Below are positions 30,024 to 41,998 of a stretch of 64,000 nt of DNA, piece after piece; positions within the stretch are counted from its first letter, which is position 1, and every line of letters starts with the position of its first letter. The translations under genes and the position numbers were made by a program. The notes under the pieces were generated by a model, which was not told the DNA's origin, made no database searches, and was given only the letters and a program-made list of their open reading frames with translations. This DNA is from Clitoria ternatea (lineage: Eukaryota > Streptophyta > Magnoliopsida > Fabales > Fabaceae): contig CM075674.1 in assembly GCA_037962975.1 (NCBI GenBank), positions 39,384,501-39,448,500 on the forward strand, in the 5' to 3' direction.

Positions 30024-31403
30024 ATGAACCCTCCTCACATTTTCTTCGTACTCTGTCTCCTCTCCTTCACCTTCGCTTCTTCTTTATCATCTTCCACACC
30101 CAACACCATTACCATTCCTCTCTCTCCCTTACTAACCAACCACCCTTCCTCAAACCCATTTCAAACTCTCAAACTCGCCGCGTCCTCTTCCATCACACGG
30201 GCCCACCACCTCAAAACCCACGTCAACCCCTCCCTCATCAAAACCTTAATTCACCCGAAAAGCTACGGAGGTTACTCCATCGACCTCAAATTCGGAACCC
30301 CGCCACAAACCTCCTCTTTCGTTTTAGACACCGGAAGCAGCCTCGTTTGGCTCCCTTGCTCCTCTCATTACCTATGCTCCAAATGCAACTCTTTCCCAAA
30401 CAAAACTCCCAATTTCATCCCCAAAAACTCCTCATCTTCCAAATTCATAGGCTGCAGAAACCCCAAATGCGCATGGCTCCTCGGCCCTAACGTTCAAAAC
30501 CGCTGCCAAAACTGCAACGGTAATGCCAATTCCGAAAACTGTTCCCAGCTTTGCCCTGCCTACACCATCCAATACGGTCTTGGCTCCACCGCGGGTTTCT
30601 TACTCTCGGAAAATCTCAATTTTCCCGGGAAAATCGTCCCCGATTTTCTCCTCGGCTGCTCCATCATCTCCGTTTACCAACCCGCCGGAATCGCCGGGTT
30701 CGGCCGCGGCGCCGAATCAGTGCCCTCGCAGATGAACCTCACGAGATTCTCCTACTGCTTAGCGTCTCACGAGTTCGACAACTCTCCAACGAGCAGTGAA
30801 CTCGTGTTACACGCTGGGCCCTTTGACGACGGGAGAAAAACAAACGGCGTGAGCTACACGCCGTTCAGGAAAAACCCGTTGTCGGGGAACCCGGCATTCG
30901 GAATGTACTATTACGTCACCGTTAAAAAAATTACGGTTGGCGAGAAACGAGTGAGGGTTTCGAACAACGTTTTGGAACCGGATTTTAACGGTAACGGTGG
31001 GTTCATTGTGGACTCCGGGTCGACGTTTACGTTCATGGAGAGGACCATTTTCGATGCGGTGGCCCAAGAGTTTGAGAAGCAAGTGAATTACACGAGGGAG
31101 AGGGAGGTAGAGAAGCGATCCGGGTTGAGCCTGTGTTTTAATGTGTTTGGTGAGGGAACGGCGTCGTTTCCGGAGCTTAGTTTTAAGTTCAGGGGTGGCG
31201 CCAAGATGAGGCTTCCCGTGGCGAATTATTTCTCGTTGGTGGGGAAATCTGACGTGGCATGTTTGACAATTGTGACTGATGACGTGGCAGGTGGACCCGC
31301 TGTGATATTTGGGAATTATCAACAGCAGAATTTCTACTTGGAGTATGACTTGGGAAATCAGAGGTTTGGGTTTCGGACTCAGAGTTGTCAAATGAGTGTT
31401 TAG
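30024..31403 (+). CDS. Nepenthesin-type aspartic protease (A1 family), intact and intronless
   Basis: The product is 459 residues. The start at 30024 was chosen because it gives a clean signal peptide (PPHIFFVLCLLSFTFASS) for entry to the secretory pathway; the upstream ATG at 29967 would bury it. The two catalytic motifs are DTGSS at residue 102 and DSGST at residue 330. A Cys-rich insert between them (residues about 110-180, with at least 10 Cys) is the mark of plant nepenthesin-like proteases. A flap-like YGLGSTAG is at 184-191, and the C-terminal IFGNYQQQNFYLEYDL is typical. The Pro/Ser-rich stretch at 20-75 may be a propeptide. Such enzymes act in the vacuole, apoplast or cell wall, often in development or defence; the substrate is unknown. 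There are no introns, and codons are C-rich in the first half against AT-rich flanks. All landmarks are intact, so it is likely functional. Confidence 0.93.
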   Translation: MNPPHIFFVLCLLSFTFASSLSSSTPNTITIPLSPLLTNHPSSNPFQTLKLAASSSITRAHHLKTHVNPSLIKTLIHPKSYGGYSIDLKFGTPPQTSSFVLDTGSSLVWLPCSSHYLCSKCNSFPNKTPNFIPKNSSSSKFIGCRNPKCAWLLGPNVQNRCQNCNGNANSENCSQLCPAYTIQYGLGSTAGFLLSENLNFPGKIVPDFLLGCSIISVYQPAGIAGFGRGAESVPSQMNLTRFSYCLASHEFDNSPTSSELVLHAGPFDDGRKTNGVSYTPFRKNPLSGNPAFGMYYYVTVKKITVGEKRVRVSNNVLEPDFNGNGGFIVDSGSTFTFMERTIFDAVAQEFEKQVNYTREREVEKRSGLSLCFNVFGEGTASFPELSFKFRGGAKMRLPVANYFSLVGKSDVACLTIVTDDVAGGPAVIFGNYQQQNFYLEYDLGNQRFGFRTQSCQMSV

Positions 31404-31511
31404 GATTAGTTTCGGTTGTAGCTGCTCTTTCTTTTTATTTATTTATTTATTTATCATTTTTCTGAATTTTCTTTAAAATCTGGGGACCAATGCATCGAAT
31501 TTCTGGAGATT

Positions 31512-31517
31512 AATAAA
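31512..31517 (+). terminator. Possible polyadenylation signal of the protease gene
   Basis: AATAAA lies 109 bases after the stop codon, within an AT-rich 3' region containing TTTATTTATTTATTTAT at 31434-31452. The placement is normal for a plant gene. Confidence 0.5.
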
Positions 31518-33195
31518 AAAAACACTACTTTTATTCTTGGCGAAAAGTTTCGAGATGAGATTATAAATGCTGATGTTGATTAATTAACTGATAAGATATT
31601 TTACCAATTATTATAAGTGTGTTTAGCGAGAAATCATCTTAACCTTTTCCTATCATTTAAGTCTAGGATGTCAAATAAGTCATAATTAATTGATACAAAA
31701 TATTTAATTTAATATGAATGAAATGTGTAATGTTAATTTTACATGACAAATAACATTTCTAATTTAAATTTATATTAGTGCTTTGACCTATTCATATTGC
31801 TTTTATTGTTTATTTAGTGTCCTTTAATATACAGTTGAAAAAATAAAAATATAAAAATTAATATTAATTATTGACACTGTTAAAAAAAGTCAAAATTCTA
31901 TATAACCATAAAATTTAAAATCCATATTTTCTAAAGCTCCTTTTTCGAATTAGATAAGAGGAACAAACATCTTATTTCTGTAGTTTAATTTGTTAACTCT
32001 CACATTCATATAACTCGTGTAAATGAAAATAACAAACCTTGAAATTAAATTTATGGTAAGTTTACAGTTAATTACACCTGTATAATATATGCAAGTGAGA
32101 ATATGAAAAGAGTTTTATTATTTGAATATTTTTTATTGGTCTATTATTTGAATATCTGAAAATTCAACGAAGTTTATGACAATACATGTTTAAAACTCGA
32201 AAGAAACTATTGTCCATTTTTGGTCTATAACCATTTTGTAATTGTTTTTTTTATATAAAATAGTTACAAGGTAATTACATTACAATTGATATTACTTATC
32301 AAGCGTAGACAAGTCTTGACCGAGATAAAGATTTGAAATCTAATACTTACCTAAACTTTTAACCAAACATTGAACGTATTTGCTTGGGAAAAAATTAATA
32401 ATGTGGAAACGAAATTGCTCTCTGCTATAAGCTATATATGTTGATCATGGAAAATTCTCTTGTATGAAAATTTACATGATATCATCTAAAAAGAAAAATA
32501 GACATAAAACCATTAGATTTAACAAATTAAATTCTAGAAATATAATATCATTTTTTTTATTTTTCCATTTATATAAAAATTCATAAAAAGTTTTCATTAT
32601 AGTAAAGATTCATTATCATTTGTGACCCCAATATATTAACAAATTAATGAATATCCAGCAATTTTTGTGCTTAATCTTGCTAACGTGATAAGAAAATCAA
32701 TCTCCACTAAAGTATAAGTTTTGTGGAAGGGGATAATGTATGGCCATTGATCAGCATAAAATTAATTTATATATTATTCCTAGAGTGCTTTATTTGTATT
32801 CTATGCATAATTATATTCCTTAATCTCCTTATTTCATTCTTCCTTTCTCATGCATAATTTCCAAAAGGGATCGATTCCTAGCCAATATAACGTTCTTTCG
32901 GAAAGTTTTCTTTCAAGGATGGGGAGGTAAACTGGTAAAGCATTGGGTTATCTTTATTCTTAGTTACCTTTTGCCTTTTTTTTTTTTTGTCCTCTAGCAC
33001 TCAAAGAACCAGTCCAACTTATCTGTTGCATTTAGGCTAATGTATACCAATTAATACCATAATGTGCTGGTGCATGATCACGAACAATTATAGTGATGTT
33101 AATAAAGTTGCTCCTTGATCAACTTGGTATCTTGGGTTTCCATTAACAAATATTAATAATTTAATAAATATTAATAAAAATTTAACAATTAAAAG
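31518..33195. other. AT-rich intergenic region with no recognised feature
   Basis: No open frame, transposon end or repeat stands out in these 1.7 kb, apart from short A/T runs. It is the spacer between the protease gene and the large nested transposon block. Confidence 0.5.
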
Positions 33196-33417
33196 TGTTC
33201 ACTCTAAGCGTGTAAATACCAAACTCTAAAGAATTACTATTGGAAAATAGAGTTTATTACTCAAAATGTCATTTGAATTACAAGAAGGCTTCGATATCTT
33301 ATTTATACAGTGCGTAAAAGAGACCCAATAAGAAATACTAACTATCATTTGCTAAACTCATGAGAAAATTGGGATATCTAAGATATTTTCTAAAATAGAG
33401 GGGGGGGGGGGATCCCA
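33196..33417 (-). repeat. 3' LTR of the Tat derivative (left copy)
   Basis: It shares with 56652-56884 the words TGTTCACTCTAAGCGT, AATTACAAG(A/G)A(G)GCTT, CTAAACTCAT and AAGATATTTTC. It ends in a run of 12 G (33400-33411) then GATCCCA. The following GGGCCCCCTCCCGATCC, purine-rich on the minus strand, suits a polypurine tract. The exact end could be up to 15 bases further right. Confidence 0.65.
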
Positions 33418-33529
33418 TGGGCCCCCTCCCGATCCAGGGGAATATGCGCCCTCCAGTCACGAGCTTTAAGCAAAGAGCCAAGCCGGGTGATTAGGTGTCG
33501 TTTTGAGAAATTCTCGAGCCTATTGACAT

Positions 33530-33780
33530 CGAGTGACCTTCTTTTGAGTGAGGAATCCTAAGTAAGGTGATATTCTGAATGAGATACGCTCCAAGTGAAA
33601 CGGTATTCTGAGTGAAACAGTATTTCGAGTGAGGTGATATTTCAAATGAGACGATACTCTGAGTGAAATGGTATTCCGAGTGAAACAATATTTCGAGTGA
33701 AACGGTATTCCAAGTGAGGTGATATTTCGAATGAGAAAACACTCTAAGTGAAATAGTATTCTGAGTGAGGAATTCGTAAC
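33530..33780. repeat. Short GAGTGAAACGGTATTC repeats
   Basis: About 12 degenerate units of 18-22 bases read GAGTGAAACGGTATTCC or GAGTGAGGTGATATTTC. Two subtypes (AAACGGTATTC and AGGTGATATTTC) alternate. The block lies between the LTR and the antisense gene remnant, the same position as the repeat arrays in the 1-13148 element, though the sequence is different. CGAGTG words also recur in other LTRs of this window. Confidence 0.7.
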
Positions 33781-34406
33781 GTTTTCCGATGGGGTTTCAG
33801 AGAGGGACACATGATTGATAATGGACAAACATTATTTCATTTCTCAATGTGATGTCTGGGCCTAGTCGTTTTCGTGATGATAGGGCATTTTGTATCCCTA
33901 GGCTTTTGTCTGTTTAGTCTTTCTTTTGTCCCCCTTTCTGTTGTTTCTTTCTTAAGAAAATGACTTCTTCTTCTAACGCCTTTTCATGGGTCAAGGAGGA
34001 AGTTTTGTCGTTCCCTTACTCCATTAGTAACGAGGATGCCATTGCTAGGTTATGGGGAAAAAAGGTCTTCAATGACTATGTGCTAGCCTTTAATGTGGAG
34101 TGTTTGGGCTATTCTTGTCATGCTCGGACAAACCATAGAGAGTTGAATTACACTTACATGTATGAAACGTTCTTTTCTCGCCTCCATTTGTCTCTCCCAT
34201 TTTCAAATTTTGAGAGGGGGATTTTGAATGCTCTGAATGTTGCCGTGACTCAACTCCATTTGAATGGGTAGACGTTTGTAAAAGCTTTTGAAGTCCTCTA
34301 CGACTATTTTGGGTGGGTTGCTATGGTTCTTGTCTTCTTTTATTTTTTTTCAAGTTAAAATTTTCAAAACGGGGGTTCCTGTTGGGTGGGTTTCCCTAAA
34401 TGGTGT

Positions 34407-36277
34407 TGTAACATCCTGATTTTAATTATTGGTTAATTTTATTGACCAAATAATTAAATTAGAAAGTCTAATTAAATTAAGGTGGGTTGTTTAAATTTCT
34501 GAAATTTATTTGGGTGTGTTTCGGGTAACCGAGGATACCCGATTAATTTTAGAAACTAACTAAACGTATTAATTGACCATTTTACCCCTGCCCTCTGAAT
34601 TATAAATCACTTTTTTCTTTTGATGTTTCATCTAATATTTTTAAAGTTCACTCTTATCTCACGTTAATATCTCTCTGTAACATAACCCTCTTTCTTTTAT
34701 TTATTCATTTAATTCTCTGATCTTTCTTTTAGTTTTATTTATCAATTCTTTAATTATCTCTTTGTGCATGCCTTTGTAAATATGGAAAAGTGAGGTGCCT
34801 TCTCATTTTTCTCTTCCTTCTACGTGTCCTGTGTGTGGAATATCAGGGAAGGGAACAATTTTTGCAATTTCACTCTCCTTCCGCGTAGCTCTCTTTTCTT
34901 TCTTGCAAGCGGTGTGATTTTTTTTTACTTCCTCATTCTCACGTATGTTATCTTTCTCTCTTGCACTCTCTAGTAATTATATACCCTCAATCTCGCACAC
35001 TCTCTGTCCCTCTCAGCGTCTCTCAATTCTCTCAATCATATTTTTTCCAATTCTCTGATCTCTTTCTTTCTTAAAGCACTTGACCCTTTTCTTTTTAACT
35101 TTCTCTCCTTGCCTTACGCATCTCTTGCGCAAATTGAAGGGAAAAATAGAAACAAAGTTGAGCCATATTGTCCCTAATTCCAAATTTTGTAATTCACTTT
35201 CCCTTTAATCTCTCTCACGTGCCGCCAAGGAAAAGAAAAAGGAAGTCATTGTCATCATTTTGCACCAAATCCACCTCTATTAAATCACTCTCTTGGAAAT
35301 CGGTGGTTGATCGCAGTGTAGGGGGAATATTATTTATCTTAAATGCATGAGTTAGGAATAAATTATGGGATAGTTTGATATTTAGTTGAATTAATAATGT
35401 GATTATTTTACTCTTGATATGTGATGATTGTATAAATATCCTCTATGGTACATAATTAGTATGAGATGCTTGATGATGTGATACTGCTATATGATGATGA
35501 ATTGATTGTGATTTTTAGTCCTATGAGCGGTTAGTAAGTATGAGGTATTGATGATGATATTAATTAGATATGATTGCTATGCTTGTTTGAATCGAGAGAG
35601 TATGATTTATTATGTAATGATATTGTTAACAGGATGAGATAACTAGATTGACGATATAATGAAAAATAATTGTTGTTTGTGCATACCATTTGCATAGAAA
35701 GCTTACAGGACTGTAGGGGCCCTGTAATGTCGGCCCAGATGAGAGGGCTTAGACACCGTGGTGGTTTCTTTGAACTCCACAGAAGTCCTTGATTGGGACT
35801 CAAGGTAGGCCTTAAAGTGGGAGTGAATGTGTTGCATGGGTGGGTAAACGGTTTGGTATCTGTAAAATAGCCGAATTAGTTGGGAGCTGAGATATATTGT
35901 TATATTTGATATCCCATCATTAGAACAGATCCGCATGCATTGTATAGCTGCTAGGCAGCCACTGTGACATCAATGAGTTGTGGGACAACCATTGACGGAT
36001 ACCAGAAGTTGCGAGACAACCATTATAATCATTAGATAATGTGGAACAACTATTGAGAATAATCGTGATTATATGAGATGATTAGATAGTATGCATGTTC
36101 TTGTAGTGTTGAATTAATTGGCAATGGTAATGTGAGGAATATCGACTTTGATTATGTATTTGTCATTTAATATATATATATATATACCCACTCCTAAGTT
36201 GTGATTATTTTTTAGTGGATATGGACCGAAACGATGCCTAGTGATTACTCGATCGAAGTTGTTGTGGTCTTGAAGAC

Positions 36278-36323
<46 letters not shown>

Positions 36324-36487
36324 GTATTGCTTTTGGATAGTATCGCCTTGGCCGACTCCTAGTGTACAAAGAATAATCTTTTGATACAGACTGTGTATAA
36401 ATAGATGTTTTGGGACTTTCGAATGATCAGATAGATTCATAAAAATTGAAAAAAATTTCCCTGCATTTTTAATATACAAGTGTTATA
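34407..36487 (+). mobile_element. Solo LTR, 2081 bp, with GGTGT target duplication
   Basis: The ends are TGTAACATCCTG and AAGTGTTATA, a decayed TG...CA pair of the TGTAACA type. GGTGT flanks it at 34402-34406 and 36488-36492. No coding region is inside. It interrupts the antisense accessory gene: the codons before 34402 and after 36493 belong to one reading region. It holds (TA)n runs at 36170-36186 and 36279-36320. Orientation is uncertain because the TGTAACA/TGTTATA ends are nearly symmetric. A 121-residue minus-strand open frame over the (TA)n run is not a gene. Confidence 0.82.
36279..36320. repeat. (TA)n microsatellite
   Basis: A perfect TA run of about 20 copies lies in the solo LTR, with a shorter run at 36170-36186. 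Confidence 0.9.
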
Positions 36488-37823
36488 GGTGTTCATGGTC
36501 GCTGTCTGATAGAGGCATTCAACGAGCCTTATAGAAATTTTAAAGGGTTATTTTTCAAAATTTGGGTGAATCCAGATGTGCCCAGAGAAGACTCACTTTT
36601 CTGTTGTATTGGTCGTGAATCTAGTACTAGATAAATTAGGAGGATTTGTCTCGCGTCGAGCGTGACTACGTGAAATTTTTTTCCAAGGACGTGGGACATT
36701 ATTTTAGCTCTCAGGCGTTATTCTCCGTGTCCACTGACCCGCGCTCTTTGGACTCCTGGATGTGTAAGTATAGTTTTCCATTGGCTTTTGTCTCAATCAT
36801 GTGATTTTTCATACTGATCTTTGCTTTGTTTCTTTTTCAGGTAACATGGCTCCACGTAAAATGTCCATTTGGGGTTGAAGAAGGCTTACCAAAAGGGTGG
36901 GCCTGCCAAGGGAGAAGCCTCTTCAAATTTGACCCCAACTTCGACCACCGTTCTTGTTGCTTCTGTAACAGTAGATACTCTGTTGGAAATATGCACTAAA
37001 AGCCTATATAGGTTGCATTATTTTGAATAAGTCATTTTTTGTTAAATAGTTTAACAACCTTTATTTATCCTTGGAGTAACAGGTCATATGAGAGTTATTC
37101 CTAAGATGTCCCTTGTAACATCCTAGGTTGATTTACCTTTTTATTTACATACGGCAAATTATTTTCACAATAAATTTTTCACGTTAAATAAAAATTTGGA
37201 TCTTAATATGAAATAATATTTACTTCCCTTAATAAATAATCCACTCGGCCTTGATGTAAAATAATATTTACCTCTTTTAGTTACATTCTAAATAATAAAA
37301 TCATACTCAGTATAAACAAAACCGATCTAAAATAAATCCTTAAATAAAAGTATGTTAAAATAATAACCGATCGGAAATGGTTCCACTCGGTCTTGATAAT
37401 AAATAGTATTCACTTAAATATAATCAAAATAATAATAAGAGTGTACGCAAAATAATATCCGATTGGAATACATCCTTTGATAAAGTGGAGTTAAAAACAG
37501 CGGGAGAAGAAGAAGAAGAAGAGGACAGGGGTCATTCGCCTGAGCGAGACCCCAAGGTACCTAGGTGAAATCCGAGAGTCGCTTAAGCGAGTGCTGACTC
37601 GCTTGAGCGAATGCCACACTTGAAGCCTGAGCGAACAAGACGTACACGTGGACTCACATCGGGGTTTTGTAACATCCCTGTTTTTAGTAGCAGTCTTATT
37701 TGGTAAATTTTGAAGTATGGAAGGTTTGTAAGTGAGAGTTGGTAAATAAAACACTCTGTAGATGGTCTGCAATACTCCAAAATTTTCATTTTTGTGTATA
37801 ATCATGGATTTTATATGGACCAT

Positions 37824-39763
37824 TGTTAGCCAAGGCCTCAACGCTCAAGAGGGGGGGTGAATTGAGTGTTTCAAATTTTCGCACGGAATCCCCTTGGAAA
37901 TGGTTAGTAATATACAAATGATGCAATGATGAAGAGACAACAACTTTTATGCACATATCACACTATGACACACTTGATGTGCAATGACAATATTTAGCTT
38001 TAAGTGTGATAAACAAGGCAAGTTATTGGTTTAAACAATTTATCAATCAGTTGGAGTGCATAGATTTATTTCACAAATAATGTGATGTTTCCTATAAGGG
38101 TTCAGCTCATTCAATATATCAAACCGCTTGTGTGCATGAAGTAAGTGAAGGCAATTAAGTAAGTATCACACAAGAGTTGATAGGAAACAATGATCTAGAT
38201 ACTTGGCAAGTTAAAACAAATTTCAGTTTTTAAGAACTTTACCAAATATTGATTCAAGCAAATTATCAAATACTTGGCATGCAGAGTTAGTTTTCTATTT
38301 GAACAACAACTTTGATTCACACATTCAGCTCAAGCATTTCAACAAACAGTTTATATGCGCAGTTGTATAAAAAGTTCAAGGTAGAGAGAAATGCAAACCA
38401 ATTTAACGAGTTCCACCAACCCGGTGTACGTCTCGCCTTCAAGCAACCCACTTGAAGGATTCCACTATTAAAGATTTGAGATACAAGCTTTGAGCAATTG
38501 CAGCTTCCTAGTGTCCCACACTCAAGAACTCAATCCTCACAAGCAAAGGGCAACCCACCCAATCTCACAATCTCTCAATACCTAAAGGTTGAACCCCAAC
38601 CTTTGTGACCACTCAACCTAGAGTGAAAGACCTTGGTGTTTTGGTGTTTGGTTTACAAGCAATTAATTCTCTCAATAGAGTAGATACACAAATGAAAGCT
38701 CTCATAAATTCTAACTCTCAACAAGAGAGGATATGCAAAATGAAACTCACAATCTAACAACTCTTAAGCAATATGCAAGTTTAGAAATAAGAGTTGCAGA
38801 ATATACAAGAGAAATCTAATAAGAAGACCTCTAGAAGAAGAATATTGATTGCCTTGTGTTGTGCCTTGGTCTCCCTTTTGGTGCCTTGTTCTCTTGCTTG
38901 AATCCATGCTTCATTTATAGCCATTTTTAGGGTTTTCAGCCGTTGCATAGTGTCTCCAACGGATACCTTAAGCATGGGCATAAAGTGGGAGTGAAGAAAT
39001 AAGCTGGAGTTCCACTTAAAAACACTTTTCCCACGTTCTGACACTATGGTAATCGATTAGCCTTCGAGCTTTAATCGATTAGCTTTTGAAATCTTCAGTA
39101 TTATGCAGCAGGTAATCGATTAGCATTTCTACTGTAATCGATTAGATATAAAACAGAACCCTTCTAATCGATTATGCTTTTCCTTGTAATCGATTATGAA
39201 TGATACCTGATGCTCTTACTTGTGTCTCACAGCATGGTAATCGATTAGTTACTAATGTAATCGATTTAGGGACAAAACAGAAGCTCCGTAATCGATTAGG
39301 TTCTTCCTTGTAATCGATTATTCCAAATACCTGATGCTCAGTCTTCAACCTTTTCAATTGGTAATCGATTAGCCTTTTATCTATAATCGATTATGTTCAT
39401 TCCAGAACCTATGTAATCGATTATGGCAATGGTTTAATCGATTAGCACATGTACTTCTTCAAGGTCTTTGATATGTTCTTGATATGTATTGACCCATGGC
39501 TTATTCCTTTGATCCTCATGCCTTGTTTCCTTGATTCTTCTTCAACTTATGAGCTTGTTCTTCATGATTTAGTTCATGTTATCAACCTTGTCTTCCATAG
39601 CTCATGTTTCTTTAACTCTTTGTGAGGCATCTTCATCTCTTTGTTCTTAGCCATTGTCTTTGTGCTTAAACCTTCTTGTTTCTGAACCTTTGCCATTCCA
39701 TCATCATCATGAATACTTTGTCATTCATCAAAACTACTTTGCATACTTACATATGCAACTTCA
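37824..39763 (+). mobile_element. Solo LTR, 1940 bp, with ACCAT target duplication and TAATCGATTA array
   Basis: The ends are TGTTAGCCAAGG and GCAACTTCA. ACCAT flanks at 37819-37823 and 39764-39768, and the surrounding phrase reads through when the unit is removed. It starts with the GGCCTCAACGCTCAAGAGGGGGGTGAATTGAG style often seen in legume copia LTRs (GAGGGGGGGTGAATTG is visible at 37848). No coding region is inside. This is the innermost and so the youngest level of the nest. Its family is uncertain. Confidence 0.8.
39050..39444. repeat. Array of 14 palindromic TAATCGATTA words
   Basis: Fourteen copies of (T)AATCGATT(A) occur in under 400 bases, usually as GTAATCGATTAG or CTAATCGATTAT. 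They are spaced about 20-45 bases, and the linker text differs between copies. The palindrome core ATCGAT is invariant while the linkers drift. It is inside the solo LTR. Confidence 0.88.
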
Positions 39764-39794
39764 ACCATTAGTGATATTGTCCATTTTCTGAGTG

Positions 39795-41760
39795 AAACAT
39801 GTCTTAGATAAGACTGTCCGAGTGAAGAAGGGATCTGTTCCGAGTGACAAAGAGAAATTCTGAGTGAAGGATTAGAAATTCTGACTGAAGGTTGAAATTC
39901 CGAGTGTAAGGTTATGTTTTCCGAGTAAACATGACCGAGAGGGCTACTACTGAGTGGAATCCTGGCTTCAGAGACATTTGGAGTGAAGTGTGTTCAAGAG
40001 AACCACTTCTGATCGAAAATTACGAGTCAAATGTCTTCGAATGACTCATTTCCGAGTCACATGTCTCCGAGTGAAACGTTCCAATAGAAGTAATTTCAGA
40101 ACGAAGAAAAACTTAGTGTACTGCTCAGACCGAGATAGTTCTGAGTAGTGAATTCCGTGTGGATGGAACCAAATGTCATTCCCAAGGGAAGTACTTAAAC
40201 AGAGGCAGACTGACTTCGAAATGAATATAACTTCGAGTGATCAATATTTCTAAGTGAAGGGACTCAGTCAGGGATATATCCGAGTGGAATTTTTGAGTTG
40301 AGTATGATGAGGATCAGGTGAGATCCTGGACGAATTCCGTCTGAGTGGGGAGTTTTGAAAGAAATCTAAGATGAGGTGAATTTCTGAGTGTAATCCGGGT
40401 GAGTTTGTCCAAGTCAGGACCTACCTAGTGAGGAAGGGGATATCATTCCGGGTAGAAAGGTCTCCAAGTGTGGTATTTTGGGCAGTGGAGTTCCGAGTAG
40501 GGGCATATCTGAGCCCAGTGTAACCTGTCCTGAGTGGCATGCCCACGAATATGAAATTTCGAGTGGAATATAGTGATGGGAGCCCATTCCGAGTAGAATA
40601 TATATAAGGCTTAGAGCCATTTTTGAGTGAGGCTTATGTTTATGACTCCTTTTCCGAGTGGTGAAGGCCTTAAAGGATTCCGAGTGAAACGTATTTTGAG
40701 AAAGGTTAGTCTATGTGTTGCTAAGAGATGAATAGCCGAGTGAACCCCGAGTGGGGAAGGACTTAAATGCTCCTGAGTGGTAAAATCCGAGTGAACCTCT
40801 TCTGAGGGAAGAAGGGTTGTGATGGTTTTGATTGAGGTATACTCTAGGAGTCATATTCCAAGTGAACGATGTTATATGTATATTCCGATTGATTAAGGGT
40901 ACCTATTCCGAGTGAATAAGGTAACATGTATTCAGAGTGGCTAAGTATAAAATAAGTCCGAGTAAGACTTCACTTAGTGAATCCCTCCGAGTGATGTGGA
41001 GTTTGAATAAATCTGAATGGACAAGATTTCATTAGGTCTGAGTGAGATAGTTTAGTGAATTCCTCTGAGCGATGAGAGATCAGAGTAATGCCGAATGGAA
41101 CTTGATGGTGGAGTCCAAGGGTATAACTCCGAGTGGGGGATTGGCACCTATGGGGATTTATGATGTGTTGTCCAGAAGTATTCTGGAATAACTTCCCTCG
41201 TGAGAAAATAAAAAGGGAGTCGGTTTTTGAAGTAAATTACCGAGTGAGAAAAGACTAGGTTTCGAATGATTTAACCGAGTGAGAACCATCAGAAATGACT
41301 CGGACTTGAGTGAAGTTGCCGAGTGAAAGACTGATTGAGAAATGACTCAGATTTGGAATATATTGCTGAGTGAAAGGCCAAGTAAGATACGAGTCACCTC
41401 TGATTGATTTTGCCGAATAGAAAACCAAGCAAGATGAGTCGGTGTGAGGGTGAATTACCGAGTGAATAATGGGCCGGTCAGGATTATCTTGCTGAGTGGA
41501 AAACCTGTGTGCCTTGAGTCGGTTTCAGGGAGATTCTGCCGAGTGAGATACTTTATGAGTGAGTCCAAGTGAGGCAACTCTGACTGAGTCACCTCCAAGG
41601 AAGAGAAATCTGACCGAGTGTTTCAAGAAGAATCAGTTCCGAGTGAGTAACCAATAGGTGGAAAGTCGGTTTCTAAAAGGCATAACCGAGTGGAACTCCG
41701 AGTGAGTGAAGACTCGGATTCGGACAGACTCTACCGAGCGAGAACCCGAGTACTTGAGTC
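39795..41760 (+). repeat. Dispersed CCGAGTGAA-word array
   Basis: Around 60 occurrences of (T/C)CCGAGTG(A/G)A or one-base variants are scattered every 20-50 bases across 2 kb on the plus strand. The linkers are unrelated, so this is not a simple tandem repeat. The same word in the opposite orientation (CACTCGG) fills LTRs at 15605-15860, 22925-23165, 42880-43215 and 45430-45800. Confidence 0.75.
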
Positions 41761-41792
41761 GGTTTTGGAGGAATTCTAAGCGAGAATTGGAT

Positions 41793-41998
41793 GACTCGCT
41801 CAAGCGAGTCGGGCTTCGCTTGAGCGAGATGGACCCCCTGATGTATAATTTCTCCTTCAAAATTAACCCTTTCTCTACTTCGCCCAAGCGATCATACTGC
41901 GCTCAAGCGCGCTCGGCCCTGATACTCTTTTCTTCACTTCGCCCAAGCGAGGACAGTATGACTCGCTTAAGCGAGTCGGAATTCGCTTGAGCGAGATG
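41793..41998. repeat. Palindromic GCTTGAGCGAGT words
   Basis: GACTCGCTCAAGCGAGTC (41793-41810) is a near-perfect hairpin, and ACTCGCTTAAGCGAGT (41961-41976) is a perfect 16-base palindrome. Each is followed by TCGGxxTTCGCTTGAGCGAGATG. Related CGCCTGAGCGA and CGCTTAGGCGA words lie in the chromovirus LTRs (14900-14975, 22210-22270) and at 37531-37610. Confidence 0.75.

Larger units (their letters stand above)
33960..36980 (+). pseudogene. Antisense accessory gene of the Tat derivative, broken and split by a solo LTR
   Basis: From the ATG at 33960, 103 residues are open and resemble the 2108-4634 protein, for example LPFSNFERGILNALNVAVTQLHLNG against LTKFEMGVLRFLDCAPSQLHPNG (shown only in part). 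A TAG at 34269-34271 stands where that protein has Trp. Coding similarity continues to 34406, where a 2.1 kb solo LTR is inserted, and resumes at 36488. An intron with GT-AG ends (36764-36840, 77 bp) is at the same place as in the intact gene. The remainder continues past the copia insertion at 55030 to about 55340 (ITAERVIVFL, DYENASREWEHF) with further stops. Function is lost here. Confidence 0.75.

Noticed and set aside
30807..31391. Minus-strand 194-residue open frame opposite the protease gene
   Set aside because: The plus frame has signal peptide and both catalytic motifs; the minus frame is low in hydrophobic pattern and is a by-product.
36114..36479. Minus-strand 121-residue open frame
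   Set aside because: It is made largely by a (TA)n run (repeated Ile-Tyr) inside a solo LTR.
39795..41760. Centromeric or other satellite
   Set aside because: The words are not in regular tandem units and the block sits within a bounded LTR-type insertion with target duplications.
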